A model generated the notes under the pieces. The model had not been told where the DNA came from and did not search any database. It saw only the letters and a program-made list of their open reading frames with translations. 64,000 nt of DNA from assembly GCA_018366495.1 (NCBI GenBank), contig JAGZHZ010000006.1:49925-113924 (forward strand). The letters are read 5' to 3'. Position 1 is the stretch's first letter. Each line of letters starts with the position of its first letter. The position numbers and the translations under genes are program-made. This document shows positions 34,537-43,353 of the stretch, piece by piece. The DNA comes from Clostridiales bacterium (GTDB taxonomy: Bacteria; Bacillota; Clostridia; Lachnospirales; Lachnospiraceae).

Positions 34537-35091
34537 TTAATCCCAAATGGATTCTCTTTCCCAGCTCTCAATCTCCCCTGTTTCTGCATTAATTTCAAAC
34601 TCATATTCATAGCTGTCATAAAAGATTTCTCCCTCATACAGCATTGTTCCGTCATCGTAGTCCAGCTCCAGATATACATCGTCCTCGCTTGCCCCAGGCA
34701 CTTCTTCCAGTGCAATCTGCTTTGCTTCTTCCTCTGAAATCTTTGCGTCTTCCATCTGGGAAAAGTCTTTAAATTCCCGGTCAATCTCAGAATCCACTTC
34801 TAAAATCTTTCCTGTCTCAGCATTGATTTCATAATCATATTCTTTTTTATCTGTATAAAATTCCACATTATAGATAATTCTTCCATCTTCATGGTCAAAT
34901 TCTACTCTTGATCTCTTAATTTCATCTTCCTTAACCTTAGCATCTTCCGCTGCGATTTCCAATGCTTCTTTTCTTGATATCTTTATTTTTTCATCCTTTG
35001 CTGCTAAAATTTCTTTTGCCCCTGTTCCTGCTGCTGCAACAAATACTGCTGCTAAAACTCCTGCAAACAATTTCATTTCTTTATGATTCAT
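34537..35091 (-). CDS. Exported protein with two PepSY domains
   Basis: About 184 residues from the ATG at 35091 (MNHKEMKLFAGVLAAVFVAAAG) with AGGAGG 8 bases upstream. After an N-terminal signal or anchor helix there are two PepSY repeats: residues ~38-100 (ISRKEALEIAAEDAKVKEDE...YDYEINAETGKILEVDSE) and ~115-180 (ISEEEAKQIALEEVPGASEDD...YEFEINAETGEIESWERE). PepSY domains occur in protease inhibitors and as partners of sensor kinases. It follows a two-component system and has its own promoter with tandem 11-bp repeats, so it is a likely target of that regulator. Confidence 0.88.
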   Translation of the reverse strand: MNHKEMKLFAGVLAAVFVAAAGTGAKEILAAKDEKIKISRKEALEIAAEDAKVKEDEIKRSRVEFDHEDGRIIYNVEFYTDKKEYDYEINAETGKILEVDSEIDREFKDFSQMEDAKISEEEAKQIALEEVPGASEDDVYLELDYDDGTMLYEGEIFYDSYEYEFEINAETGEIESWERESIWD

Positions 35092-35135
35092 AATCAAATC
35101 CTCCTTGATTTCATTTCTTTTTCTTTGTTGAGATC

Positions 35136-35167
35136 ATTATAAGAGCAAAAGATTAAAATAAGATTAA
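35136..35167 (-). promoter_or_regulatory. PepSY-gene promoter with tandem 11-bp-spaced operator repeats
   Basis: On the minus strand TTAATCT occurs twice (35167-35161 and 35156-35150), spaced exactly 11 bp and ending 8 bases before a perfect TATAAT (35141-35136). There is no good -35. Direct repeats of one helical turn in place of the -35 are typical of promoters activated by OmpR/PhoB-type regulators, such as the one encoded just upstream. Confidence 0.7.
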
Positions 35168-35182
35168 AAAAACAATTTTTTT

Positions 35183-36601
35183 CTATTTTTCTACTGGAAA
35201 CTGGAATATAAATTTCGTTCCCTTCCCATAAATACTCTCCGCTGATATTGTTCCCCCATGGGCTTGCACGATCCATTTTGCCATAGACAGACCAAGACCG
35301 CTTCCTTTCTCCGATCTGGAAGTATCTGCCTGATAAAATCGTTCCCAGATATGCGGAAGCTTTTCTTCTTCTATTCCAATTCCATTATCTTCCACATATC
35401 CTGCAACTTTGTTATCCTGCTTTTGGATGCCAACACGAATCCATCCTCCTTCTCTTCCATATGTGACAGCGTTTCCAATTAAATTCATCCACAGGCGGAT
35501 AAACATCGTCTCATCTGCATATCCTTCCACATTTTCCTCAATTTCTGTCTCAATCTGTATCCCTTTCTCTTCTGCAATCTCCTGCTGTTCCTCCACAGCC
35601 ATCTCCGTCACTACCGAAAGATTTAGCCATTCCTTTTTTATCACCTGACGGTTTTGGTCAGCTCTCGCCAAAAAAAGAAGCTGTGCTGTCATATTTGCCA
35701 TATTCTGTGCTTTTTTCTGTATAATCTGCACGGCTTTTTCCTCTTCCCCAGTCAGATTTCTGTCTTCCAGCAGATACTCACACTGCGATAAAATTACAGA
35801 GACAGGTGTGCGCAGCTCATGGGAAACATCAGAAGTAAACTGTTTTTCTTTTGCAAAAGAAGTTTCTAATCGCTCCAGCATGAGATCAAAGGTCTCGGCA
35901 AGTTTATAAATCTCATCTTTATACAGATACTTTTTGCAGACACATTTCTTTTCTCCTTTTTCTTCTGAAAGATCTATATTGTCTTTCTTTTTTCTATTCA
36001 TTCCAATTCGCTTCGATAAATCTCCTTTTTCATAAATCTCACAAGCTGTAGCTGTTATCTTGGCTACAGGCCGAAGCGCATGACCGATAAACAGATATCC
36101 AAGCCCTGCCGTCAAAAAGACCATCATTGGAAATAAAATCACGCTAAGGCGCAGTGTCACTGCCAGACTGCTCTCTTTTTCTGAAACAGATACAATTCCT
36201 CTGATAAATACAGAGCCATACTGTTCAATTTCAGACACATCGTCTAATATATACCATTCTTCCCCTTCCAGAGAAATTTTTTTCAGACCTTCAGACAGCT
36301 CTTCTTCATAATTAAAATTGCCTGGAACTCTGCCTCCTAACATTTTCCCTTCGGAATCATATGCAGAAAGATAGATACCGTCCTCCGGCTCTAGAAAGTC
36401 AGAGTCAATCTCCAGTTTACCGTCTTCCCATTCCAGATCGTCAAATGCTTCCCATACTTGATTTTTTAATTCTCTGTGTGTCAAATCCAAAATAGCGCTG
36501 CTGCTCAGTGAAAACAGAATCCCCAACATTCCAGCTGTCAGAATCATCATAAACAGCGTGTACAACAATGTCATTTTCCATCTTAATGTTAATCGTTTCA
36601 T
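35183..36601 (-). CDS. Membrane sensor histidine kinase
   Basis: 472 residues. TM1 is near 10-35, an extracytoplasmic sensor of ~120 residues is rich in Glu, and TM2 is near 150-172. A HAMP-like linker carries a charged ~30-residue insertion with a CVC motif. The phosphoacceptor His261 lies in SDVSHELRTP. The ATPase boxes are WMNLIGNAV, VEDNGIGIEEE, ERFYQAD and GSGLGLSMAKWIVQAHGG. Overlaps the response regulator gene as ATGA. It probably senses an envelope cue, perhaps modulated by the PepSY protein. Confidence 0.94.
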   Translation of the reverse strand: MKRLTLRWKMTLLYTLFMMILTAGMLGILFSLSSSAILDLTHRELKNQVWEAFDDLEWEDGKLEIDSDFLEPEDGIYLSAYDSEGKMLGGRVPGNFNYEEELSEGLKKISLEGEEWYILDDVSEIEQYGSVFIRGIVSVSEKESSLAVTLRLSVILFPMMVFLTAGLGYLFIGHALRPVAKITATACEIYEKGDLSKRIGMNRKKKDNIDLSEEKGEKKCVCKKYLYKDEIYKLAETFDLMLERLETSFAKEKQFTSDVSHELRTPVSVILSQCEYLLEDRNLTGEEEKAVQIIQKKAQNMANMTAQLLFLARADQNRQVIKKEWLNLSVVTEMAVEEQQEIAEEKGIQIETEIEENVEGYADETMFIRLWMNLIGNAVTYGREGGWIRVGIQKQDNKVAGYVEDNGIGIEEEKLPHIWERFYQADTSRSEKGSGLGLSMAKWIVQAHGGTISAESIYGKGTKFIFQFPVEK

Positions 36602-37278
36602 TTTTCCTCTCTCAATACATATCCCGCGCCGCGCACTGTGTGAATCAGCTTTTTCTCAAACGGCGCATCTATTTTCCGGCGCAGATAGCGGATATACACA
36701 TCAATCACATTGGAAGATCCCATATAGTCATAATTCCAGATATTTTGTTCAATCTTCTCGCGCGACAATACAATCCCCTGATTGAGCGCCAAATATCTCA
36801 AAATGGAAAATTCTTTGCTGGAAAGCTCAATTTCATTTCCTGCCCGCAAGACTTTGCGCGTATTTAAATCAACCGTCAGATCTGCAATCTCAATAATATT
36901 TGTCTGCGCACCTCCAGATGCCGATTTCCGGATCATCACTCGAATACGAGCTAAAAGCTCCTCAAATGCAAATGGTTTTACCAGATAGTCGTCTGCTCCC
37001 AAATCCAGACCTATGACGCGGTCTTCAATGCTGTCCTTTGCTGTCAGAAGCAGTACCGGAATATTTTTTTTCTTTTTGCGAATGCTTTTGAGCACAGTCA
37101 ATCCGTCTGCCTTTGGCATCATAATGTCTAAAATCACCGCAGCATATTCTGTGACTTCCAGATAATCCAAAGCCTCCTGTCCGTCATAGCACGCATCTAC
37201 ACTGTACTGCTGTTTCTCCAATCTCTTTTTTAAAAGATCATTCAGATCTCTTTCATCCTCTGCAATTAAAATCCGCAT
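36598..37278 (-). CDS. OmpR/PhoB-family response regulator
   Basis: 226 residues. The receiver has the acidic pocket (AEDERD), phosphoacceptor Asp51 (VILDIMMPKADG) and the conserved Thr and Lys (LLTAKD, LVKPFAFEE). The C-terminal winged helix (IELSSKEFSILRYLALNQGIVLSREKI, VDVYIRYLRRKID, HTVRGAGYVLREE) binds direct repeats. GGGAGGTGCTGCG precedes the ATG. First gene of the RR-HK pair. No separate promoter was recognised in the 71 bases after the lectin gene. Confidence 0.95.
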   Translation of the reverse strand: MRILIAEDERDLNDLLKKRLEKQQYSVDACYDGQEALDYLEVTEYAAVILDIMMPKADGLTVLKSIRKKKKNIPVLLLTAKDSIEDRVIGLDLGADDYLVKPFAFEELLARIRVMIRKSASGGAQTNIIEIADLTVDLNTRKVLRAGNEIELSSKEFSILRYLALNQGIVLSREKIEQNIWNYDYMGSSNVIDVYIRYLRRKIDAPFEKKLIHTVRGAGYVLREEK

Positions 37279-37318
37279 CGCAGCACCTCCCTGCTTTTTT
37301 CTTCCAAAATGCAGAACA

Positions 37319-37340
37319 GCGCGAAGTCTGAACTTCGCGC
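37319..37340. terminator. Perfect hairpin after the lectin/NPCBM gene
   Basis: GCGCGAAGT, CTGA loop, ACTTCGCGC. It is very stable but lacks a strong T tract on the minus strand, so it may be a partial terminator allowing some read-through into the two-component genes. Confidence 0.6.
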
Positions 37341-37349
37341 GTTCTTATT

Positions 37350-40300
37350 TTATTTCAGGATATCTCCTGCCATATAGACGAAATTGCTATTTTCCTCGTC
37401 TGAATTCACTACTGTGATTTTTAAATTTTTCTTTCCTGTCACGTCAAGAGTAAATGGAATTGCCTCCGTCATTTTTGTGACGCCATCCTGCTCGAAAATC
37501 AATTCATCGTCTGCATAAATCTCTACTTTCACCGTTCCTGCTGACTGTGTCTGTATTCCTGTACAAATAGATCCTGAAAATTCTGTGTATTTTCCATCCA
37601 GCAGATACAAAGCGAAACCATTCTCGGAGGAATCAAAGCAGTAAGCTCCATCATACAGTTCTCCATAGGAATCCTGGAACAGACCTGCTTCATATTCCAT
37701 TCCATCAGAATCTACAAGCTGCTGTTCTGCCAAACGTCCAACAGCGCCATTTATTTCTGGTGTCTCCGCTTTTTCCAGAACAGTATCATTCAGCAGCAGC
37801 CAGCCATAACTGTATTCCCCCATGTTCGATGTCTTGATCGTCAGTGTCTTTACGCCTGTCACGTTCACTGCAAAGGATACTGCTTTTTCCCATCCGCTGA
37901 TGTCTGTGATCTGATATAACAATTTTCCGTCTCCAAAAAATCCTATATTCATGTCAGCATTCTGTTCCGTATCCTGATATGTGCTTAGGATGCCGGAAAT
38001 CTGCGTGTATGCGCCGTCCAGATCATAAGTCACCCATCCATTGCCGGACGCATCCAGCACATAGGTAGATAAATATTCATTTCCATGGCTGTCAGAGATT
38101 CGTTCCTGATATTCATATCCCTCGCTTGATACGATCTTATCATCCATCTCACCCAGTTCCTGATATGTTTTCACTGTATCTTTATCATTTGAAATCTCCA
38201 GAATAAATCCAAATTCTTTTGTCTCGTCATTGTCATTCCACTCACCGCTGTCGGAGTAGATCTCTACATACTTCTCTTTGATCCCTTCTCCTTTTTCGCT
38301 GGCATTTGGTTCTCCATTTTTCCAGTTACTGTATGTCACAGCCTCACCGCTTACCCATTTGAAGTTTCCATTCTGTTCGGTATCGCTTCCACCGATCCAG
38401 TACTCGTATCCTTCTCCTTTTTCAATCAGTTTTTCAACCCTTCTCTGCTCCTGAGGCGACGTGATGACCGCAAGATGACCTCCTGCCTGCTCACAGAACT
38501 GTTTTGCTTTTTCCCATGTCATCGGCATGTCAAACAGATAGTAACGGTGAGAATCATACTCAGCAAATCCAGAAACTTGACTATTCACTGACTGGTCCAC
38601 TTCCGGAAATGTATAAGAATTCTCCGCAGGTGTTTCCGATGTATTCTCATTGTCAGGCAGATCCCATGCAGTCACTTCTGCCTCGGTCTCCCCATTGTCT
38701 TCTGTCTGTACCTTTTCTTCCTTTGGAGCAGTCAGCACTTCATCTGTCAGATACAGATACGCATTGCTGCCCTCCTTCTCATTGTCTGTCACAATTTTTA
38801 ATACTTTCTTTCCTGTCACATCTACAGAAAATTCCAGCGTATCTTTTGTCTTATCGTATCCAGATGATTCAAACAGCAGTTCATCATCACCGTAAATCTG
38901 TACTTTTAAAGATATATCAGCTCCCGTATCCACTCCCAGAACAAATTTTCCTGAGAATGTCTGATATTCTCCCTTCAGATTCCATGATGCAAAGCTGTCC
39001 TCTGATCCGTTAAAACTGCTATATCCGTCATGAAGTTCTCCCGTCGCATCCTGCCACAGTGCAGTCTCATGCTGGTATCCAATCTGGTCAATCACCTGCT
39101 GATCCTGAATTCTGTCCCGTCTTTCCTGCGCTTCTTTTTGCCCTGCCGGGTATATTTTTGCTTTATTCAAAAGCAGATATCCGTCAGAGTAGTCACCCAT
39201 GTTTCTCGTAGCGATTGTCAGAACCTGCACGCCGCTTACATCTACGCTAAAAGAAGCTGGTACGCTCTGGCGTGTGAGAGAGGATTGTCTGTATAACAAT
39301 TTTCCATCTCCAAATATTGCAAAGTCTATGCTCGCACCGCTCTCAGCATCTGCATAAATTGCGGTCTCTGCACTCAGCTTCTCATATGCCCCGTCCAGTT
39401 TATACTGTGTCCAGCCATTTCCAGAAGCATTGTACGCTATTACTCCATAGGAACGGTTTCCGTAAGAGTCGTCATCATACATATCATATGACACATTATT
39501 TTCATGGATCAGCGTATCGCTTTCTGCCAAATATTCTCCTGTCTCCATCTGCTGATCCCAGACTTCCAGAATATATCCTGTTTCTTCCTCTTCATTTGCT
39601 GTATCATTCCAGACGCCTCCGTATGTTTTGCTGATGCAGGCGTAGTCTTCGGCTCCATTGTAATTATCCGGCTGGTTATGATCCCATCCATCATATGTGA
39701 ATGCTTCACCCGTCGTCCATTTCCACTGTCCTTCTAAAGTTTCGTCGTCCCCACCAATCCAGTACTGATCCAGTGTTCCTTCCTCGATCAGGCTTTGAAC
39801 TGCACACTGTTCTGTCCAGCTTGTGATGGATACAAGGCTGCCTCCTGCTTTCTCACAAAGTTCTTTTGCTTCTTTCCAGGTCACAGCAAAATCAAACCGG
39901 TAATACCGATGACCGTCATACTCGATCATCGCAGCCGCGCTGTCTTGCGCTTCCTTTGAAATTTCAGGAATCACGGCTGTGCTGACTGCCGGCGTCGCAT
40001 CTGCCACATTCTGCCCCTTTGTCTCTTCCTGCGCTGCTTCCGTGTCTTCTGTTTTCAGCGCTTCCTCCAGCCCTTCGTTCATCACTGTTGTCATCTCAGG
40101 CTTTGTTCCCTCTTCTGTATCAAGAGAATCTCCCAGAACTGTCAGCGCTTCCTCCAGCTCTTCTTCTGAATAGAAGATTTCGATGTCATCCAGATTATAC
40201 TCCGTCAGACTGATTGTTCCATCCGCTGTCTCCACAACGTCGACAAAGAAAAATGCAACATAGACTTCATGTTCTGTCACAGTTTCATTCTGGCTCATGA

Positions 40301-41906
40301 CCGGAACAGTCGCTTCATATACAAATGCTGCTTTGTTTCCATTATAGGTAGGATGTTCTGCATACACTTTGGCAATTCTGTTTAATCCTGATTTCACTTT
40401 GTTCCACAAAATCAGACCATTATCTTCCGCCAGAGTTTCCAGCAGATCATATTCTTTGTCCAGAAGAATTGGATTGATCTGTTCTTTCATGGCTGCCTCG
40501 ATTGGCTGAAGATTTTCTGCATCAACAGATTCCAGTGTGAAATTATAGGTATCTAATCCGGAAATCTCATAACTCTTTTCCTTATTTATAATCTTATATC
40601 CTGCTTTTAATGCCGCTTCCTCATCACATTCCAGAGTAATATCAAGGGTATCTCCATTCTCTGCTGAAATACGATATGGAATCTGGCCATAAGACTCTCC
40701 GTCGATGTAAGCATAGACAGGATGTTCCTCATCCAGTTCTGCTGTAACTTCAACAAAAGGGCAGATTCCTGAAAAGCTGACATCCAGAAGATCCATCAGA
40801 TCTACCTCCTGAGGTTCTTCCAGCCCTTCTGCCGTTATCGTCTTCTCTGCATTTTCCAATTCAAATCCGACAGAATCTACATAGCCGCCCATTTCCGATG
40901 CTTCCGCAAAAATACGGATTTCATCTCCATTGCTGATTCCTGCTGTCTTTTCTCCATATAAATTGAAGTTATAGGAAACATAGCTTTCAATCTGAGAAAC
41001 GACATCTTCCAATGCAAATCCATTTCTTTCATCTGAAATTTTTTCCGAGAGATCTTCTCTTAATTTTTCATAATCGAGGAATACTCTCAGTTCCCCTGCT
41101 CCGTTGTATCCTGCCGCTTCTGCGCTCAGATAATCTTCAAGGTCAATGGTCTCCACATCTTCCAGACCTTCTGCTTCCAGTTCTACTTCACCGCCCTGGA
41201 ATACGATGCCATACTCTTCTATTCTGTCATCCTCTTCATTTACTGAATAAGTCACCGTAATCTTGTCCCCGTTTGACAGATCTTCCATCTGGTTTGCTGT
41301 CACACCGTTGACGCATCGGGATACATCGCTGTATAACTCATTGGCAATATACTGCTCTGTTCTTTCAGAATCTTCTACCGACTTTACGATCTCAGCAGCC
41401 GCATTATATAATTTGTCATAGTCAATGTACGCATTGACATATCCATGACCCTCAAATCCCTTAAATTCAGTCATGCCATATTCTGTCAGGTCAAGCGCCT
41501 GTTTGTCCGTCAGACCTGCCACTGTATACTCTACATCATTGTTTTTGATCTTAACTTTATATGACTCGAAAAGATCCGACGGCATACTGCTCTCAATCGA
41601 GATTTCATCTCCATTTGACAATTCTTCTGTCTTGGAAAGTTCAAAGTACTGATCTGCCGTTGCAAGTATTCCCTGTATCTCACTTTCCTGTGCTGGTTTT
41701 AGTTCTTTTTCTTCTTTGATCGCAGAAAGAAAACTCTGTGCGTCAAAGGATATTCTGGCCTTTCCTTCTCCGTTCAGTCCGCTGCAGCTGACTTTCACAT
41801 AGTCGCCCGGAACGATTGACATTCCCTTTGGCCGCAGAAAAATTACAGCCAGGACGATCAGAACAATGACGGCCGCTCCAACAGCATATCCTTTTTGTTT
41901 TTTCAT
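37350..41906 (-). CDS. Giant surface protein with C-type-lectin-like and NPCBM domains
   Basis: 1518 residues from the ATG at 41906 (MKKQKGYAVG) with AAAGGAG upstream. An N-terminal membrane helix (~6-25) anchors it outside. Three related ~115-residue beta-rich units span ~30-375, each with an (L)SNGDxI element and a following (A)EGLE or AGLTD turn. A PEGA-like segment (~385-460) and a mixed region reach ~595, then an acidic linker. Two C-type-lectin-like domains lie at ~664-785 and ~1113-1240 (YYRFDFAVTWKEAKELCEKAGG; YWIGGxD; W-K-W; NQPDNYNG). Each is followed by two NPCBM-type beta-sandwiches (~802-920, 935-1060, 1255-1385, 1395-1515). NPCBM modules bind galactose-type glycans in glycosidases, but no catalytic domain is present. 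Probably a glycan adhesin or sensor. Its own promoter and leader hairpin lie upstream. Confidence 0.88.
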   Translation of the reverse strand: MKKQKGYAVGAAVIVLIVLAVIFLRPKGMSIVPGDYVKVSCSGLNGEGKARISFDAQSFLSAIKEEKELKPAQESEIQGILATADQYFELSKTEELSNGDEISIESSMPSDLFESYKVKIKNNDVEYTVAGLTDKQALDLTEYGMTEFKGFEGHGYVNAYIDYDKLYNAAAEIVKSVEDSERTEQYIANELYSDVSRCVNGVTANQMEDLSNGDKITVTYSVNEEDDRIEEYGIVFQGGEVELEAEGLEDVETIDLEDYLSAEAAGYNGAGELRVFLDYEKLREDLSEKISDERNGFALEDVVSQIESYVSYNFNLYGEKTAGISNGDEIRIFAEASEMGGYVDSVGFELENAEKTITAEGLEEPQEVDLMDLLDVSFSGICPFVEVTAELDEEHPVYAYIDGESYGQIPYRISAENGDTLDITLECDEEAALKAGYKIINKEKSYEISGLDTYNFTLESVDAENLQPIEAAMKEQINPILLDKEYDLLETLAEDNGLILWNKVKSGLNRIAKVYAEHPTYNGNKAAFVYEATVPVMSQNETVTEHEVYVAFFFVDVVETADGTISLTEYNLDDIEIFYSEEELEEALTVLGDSLDTEEGTKPEMTTVMNEGLEEALKTEDTEAAQEETKGQNVADATPAVSTAVIPEISKEAQDSAAAMIEYDGHRYYRFDFAVTWKEAKELCEKAGGSLVSITSWTEQCAVQSLIEEGTLDQYWIGGDDETLEGQWKWTTGEAFTYDGWDHNQPDNYNGAEDYACISKTYGGVWNDTANEEEETGYILEVWDQQMETGEYLAESDTLIHENNVSYDMYDDDSYGNRSYGVIAYNASGNGWTQYKLDGAYEKLSAETAIYADAESGASIDFAIFGDGKLLYRQSSLTRQSVPASFSVDVSGVQVLTIATRNMGDYSDGYLLLNKAKIYPAGQKEAQERRDRIQDQQVIDQIGYQHETALWQDATGELHDGYSSFNGSEDSFASWNLKGEYQTFSGKFVLGVDTGADISLKVQIYGDDELLFESSGYDKTKDTLEFSVDVTGKKVLKIVTDNEKEGSNAYLYLTDEVLTAPKEEKVQTEDNGETEAEVTAWDLPDNENTSETPAENSYTFPEVDQSVNSQVSGFAEYDSHRYYLFDMPMTWEKAKQFCEQAGGHLAVITSPQEQRRVEKLIEKGEGYEYWIGGSDTEQNGNFKWVSGEAVTYSNWKNGEPNASEKGEGIKEKYVEIYSDSGEWNDNDETKEFGFILEISNDKDTVKTYQELGEMDDKIVSSEGYEYQERISDSHGNEYLSTYVLDASGNGWVTYDLDGAYTQISGILSTYQDTEQNADMNIGFFGDGKLLYQITDISGWEKAVSFAVNVTGVKTLTIKTSNMGEYSYGWLLLNDTVLEKAETPEINGAVGRLAEQQLVDSDGMEYEAGLFQDSYGELYDGAYCFDSSENGFALYLLDGKYTEFSGSICTGIQTQSAGTVKVEIYADDELIFEQDGVTKMTEAIPFTLDVTGKKNLKITVVNSDEENSNFVYMAGDILK

Positions 41907-41927
41907 CGCTACTTCTCCTTTTTTATC

Positions 41928-41964
41928 AAACACGGTAGGATGGTCCCTTTCCTCTTCCGTGTTT
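41928..41964 (-). promoter_or_regulatory. Leader hairpin before the lectin/NPCBM gene
   Basis: AAACACGG (41928-41935) pairs with CCGTGTTT (41957-41964), extended by AGGA/TCCT. It ends a few bases before the ribosome site AAAGGAG, so it could modulate translation or RNA stability. No T run follows, so it is not a terminator. Confidence 0.55.
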
Positions 41965-41979
41965 TATTTTTCATTTTTT

Positions 41980-42008
41980 ATTATACTACACGCTCTTTTT
42001 AACATCAA
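41980..42008 (-). promoter_or_regulatory. Promoter of the lectin/NPCBM gene
   Basis: On the minus strand TTGATG (42008-42003), a 17-base spacer and TATAAT (41985-41980). Confidence 0.75.
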
Positions 42009-42013
42009 ACAAA

Positions 42014-42057
42014 AAAATGCCGTTCTTTCTTGAATATTCAAGTCAGAACGACATTTT
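42014..42057 (-). terminator. Terminator after rplA
   Basis: On the minus strand AAAATGTCGTTCT pairs with AGAACGGCATTTT with one G-U/mismatch; the loop contains a TTGAATATTCAA palindrome, and a T run follows. It closes the rpmG-secE-nusG-rplK-rplA unit. Confidence 0.9.
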
Positions 42058-42068
42058 CATTTTTATTA

Positions 42069-42761
42069 TTACATAAATTTAGCTGTATTTAATTTTACAC
42101 CAGGTCCCATTGTAGGAGTAACAACAACACTTCTTAAGTACTGTCCCTTCAATGTACTTGGTTTTGCCTTTAAAATAGCAGCCATCAGCGTCTGGAAGTT
42201 GTCCGTTAATTGTTCTTCTGTGAAAGAAGCTTTTCCGATCGGCACATGGATAATGTTTGTTTTATCTAATCTGTACTCAATTTTACCGGCTTTGATATCC
42301 TGAACAGCTTTTGTCACGTCCATTGTAACTGTACCAGCTTTTGGGTTTGGCATTAATCCTTTTGGTCCGAGTACACGTCCCAAACGTCCTACAACACCCA
42401 TCATGTCTGGTGTAGCAACAACAACGTCAAAGTCTAACCATCCTTCATTCTGGATCTTTGGAATCAGTTCCTCTGCTCCAACGTATTCTGCACCTGCTGC
42501 TAAAGCTTCGTCAGCTTTTGCATTTTTTGCGAATACCAACACACGAACTTTTTTACCTGTTCCGTGTGGCAGAACAACAGCACCACGGATCTGCTGATCA
42601 GCATGACGTCCATCACATCCGGTTCTGATATGAGCTTCAATAGTTTCATCAAATTTTGCTACAGCTGCTTTTTTTACTAAAGCCATAGCTTCTGCGGTAT
42701 CGTATAAAGCAGCACGGTCAATAGCCTTAGCAGCTTCAACGTATCTTTTTCCTCTTTTCAT
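42069..42761 (-). CDS. rplA: 50S ribosomal protein L1
   Basis: 230 residues beginning MKRGKRYVEAAKAIDRAALYDTAEA. Family signatures are EAHIRTGCDGRHADQQIRGAVVLPHGTGK, TPDMMGVVGRLGRVLGPKGLMPNPKAGT and the closing TMGPGVKLN. L1 forms the ribosomal stalk near the E site and is commonly the translational repressor of the L11-L1 operon. AGGAGGTTATTTAAT precedes the ATG. A candidate L1-binding motif lies at 42787-42805. Confidence 0.98.
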   Translation of the reverse strand: MKRGKRYVEAAKAIDRAALYDTAEAMALVKKAAVAKFDETIEAHIRTGCDGRHADQQIRGAVVLPHGTGKKVRVLVFAKNAKADEALAAGAEYVGAEELIPKIQNEGWLDFDVVVATPDMMGVVGRLGRVLGPKGLMPNPKAGTVTMDVTKAVQDIKAGKIEYRLDKTNIIHVPIGKASFTEEQLTDNFQTLMAAILKAKPSTLKGQYLRSVVVTPTMGPGVKLNTAKFM

Positions 42762-42786
42762 ATTAAATAACCTCCTGGTGGTGTTT

Positions 42787-42805
42787 GCGGGAATTTCCCT
42801 CCCAC
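42787..42805 (-). promoter_or_regulatory. L1-binding-like leader motif before rplA
   Basis: The minus strand reads GTGGGAGGGAAATTCCCGC, nearly identical to the motif before rplK (43301-43322) and placed just upstream of the ribosome site. The GGGAGGGAAA core with a short CCC arm resembles the L1-binding helix of 23S rRNA and L1 leader elements. Confidence 0.65.
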
Positions 42806-42850
42806 GTCCTTTTCGTTTTCAGTTTACTTATCCTCTATCGTTCGGGATGA

Positions 42851-43276
42851 TCAGTCAACAACTGTGATACCCATACTTCTTGCTGTTCCTGCAACCATGC
42901 TCATAGCTGCTTCAACGGAAGCTGCGTTTAAGTCTGGCATCTTCATCTCAGCGATTTCTCTTACTTTATCTTTTGTGATAGTAGCAACTTTTGTTTTGTT
43001 TGGAACGCCTGATCCTGATTTCAGGTTGCAAGCTTTCTTTAATAAAACTGCTGCCGGAGGAGTTTTTGTGATGAAGCTGAAGCTTCTGTCAGCATAAACA
43101 GTGATAACTACAGGGATGATTAAGTCGCCTTTATCAGCTGTTCTTGCGTTAAACTCCTTTGTAAACTGTACGATATTTACACCGTGCTGTCCAAGTGCAG
43201 GACCAACTGGTGGAGCCGGTGTAGCCTTTCCAGCAGGGATCTGTAATTTAATATAACCTGTTACTTTTTTTGCCAT
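42851..43276 (-). CDS. rplK: 50S ribosomal protein L11
   Basis: 141 residues: MAKKVTGYIKLQIPAGKATPAPPVGPALGQHGVNI, the SFITKTPPAAVLLKKA segment, and C-terminal RNA-binding domain ending GTARSMGITV. It organises the GTPase-associated centre of 23S rRNA. AGGAGGTGCCTAACA precedes the ATG. Confidence 0.98.
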   Translation of the reverse strand: MAKKVTGYIKLQIPAGKATPAPPVGPALGQHGVNIVQFTKEFNARTADKGDLIIPVVITVYADRSFSFITKTPPAAVLLKKACNLKSGSGVPNKTKVATITKDKVREIAEMKMPDLNAASVEAAMSMVAGTARSMGITVVD

Positions 43277-43300
43277 TGTTAGGCACCTCCTATGTGGTAA

Positions 43301-43322
43301 TGTCGGGGGATTTCCCTCCCAC
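43301..43322 (-). promoter_or_regulatory. L1-binding-like leader motif before rplK
   Basis: The minus strand reads GTGGGAGGGAAATCCCCC followed by GACA, about 25 bases before the rplK start. Same core as the element before rplA. Confidence 0.65.
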
Positions 43323-43353
43323 TTCTCCGTCTTCAGACAGAGACATCAATCAG

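Noticed and set aside
36001..36100. Possible frameshift in the HAMP region of the sensor kinase
   Set aside because: The charged ~30-residue insertion keeps the frame and both flanking HAMP helices are intact, so it is an insertion, not an error.
42014..42057. rplA terminator considered as a riboswitch for the lectin gene
   Set aside because: It lies upstream of the lectin promoter -10 and ends the rplA transcript, so it is not in the lectin leader.
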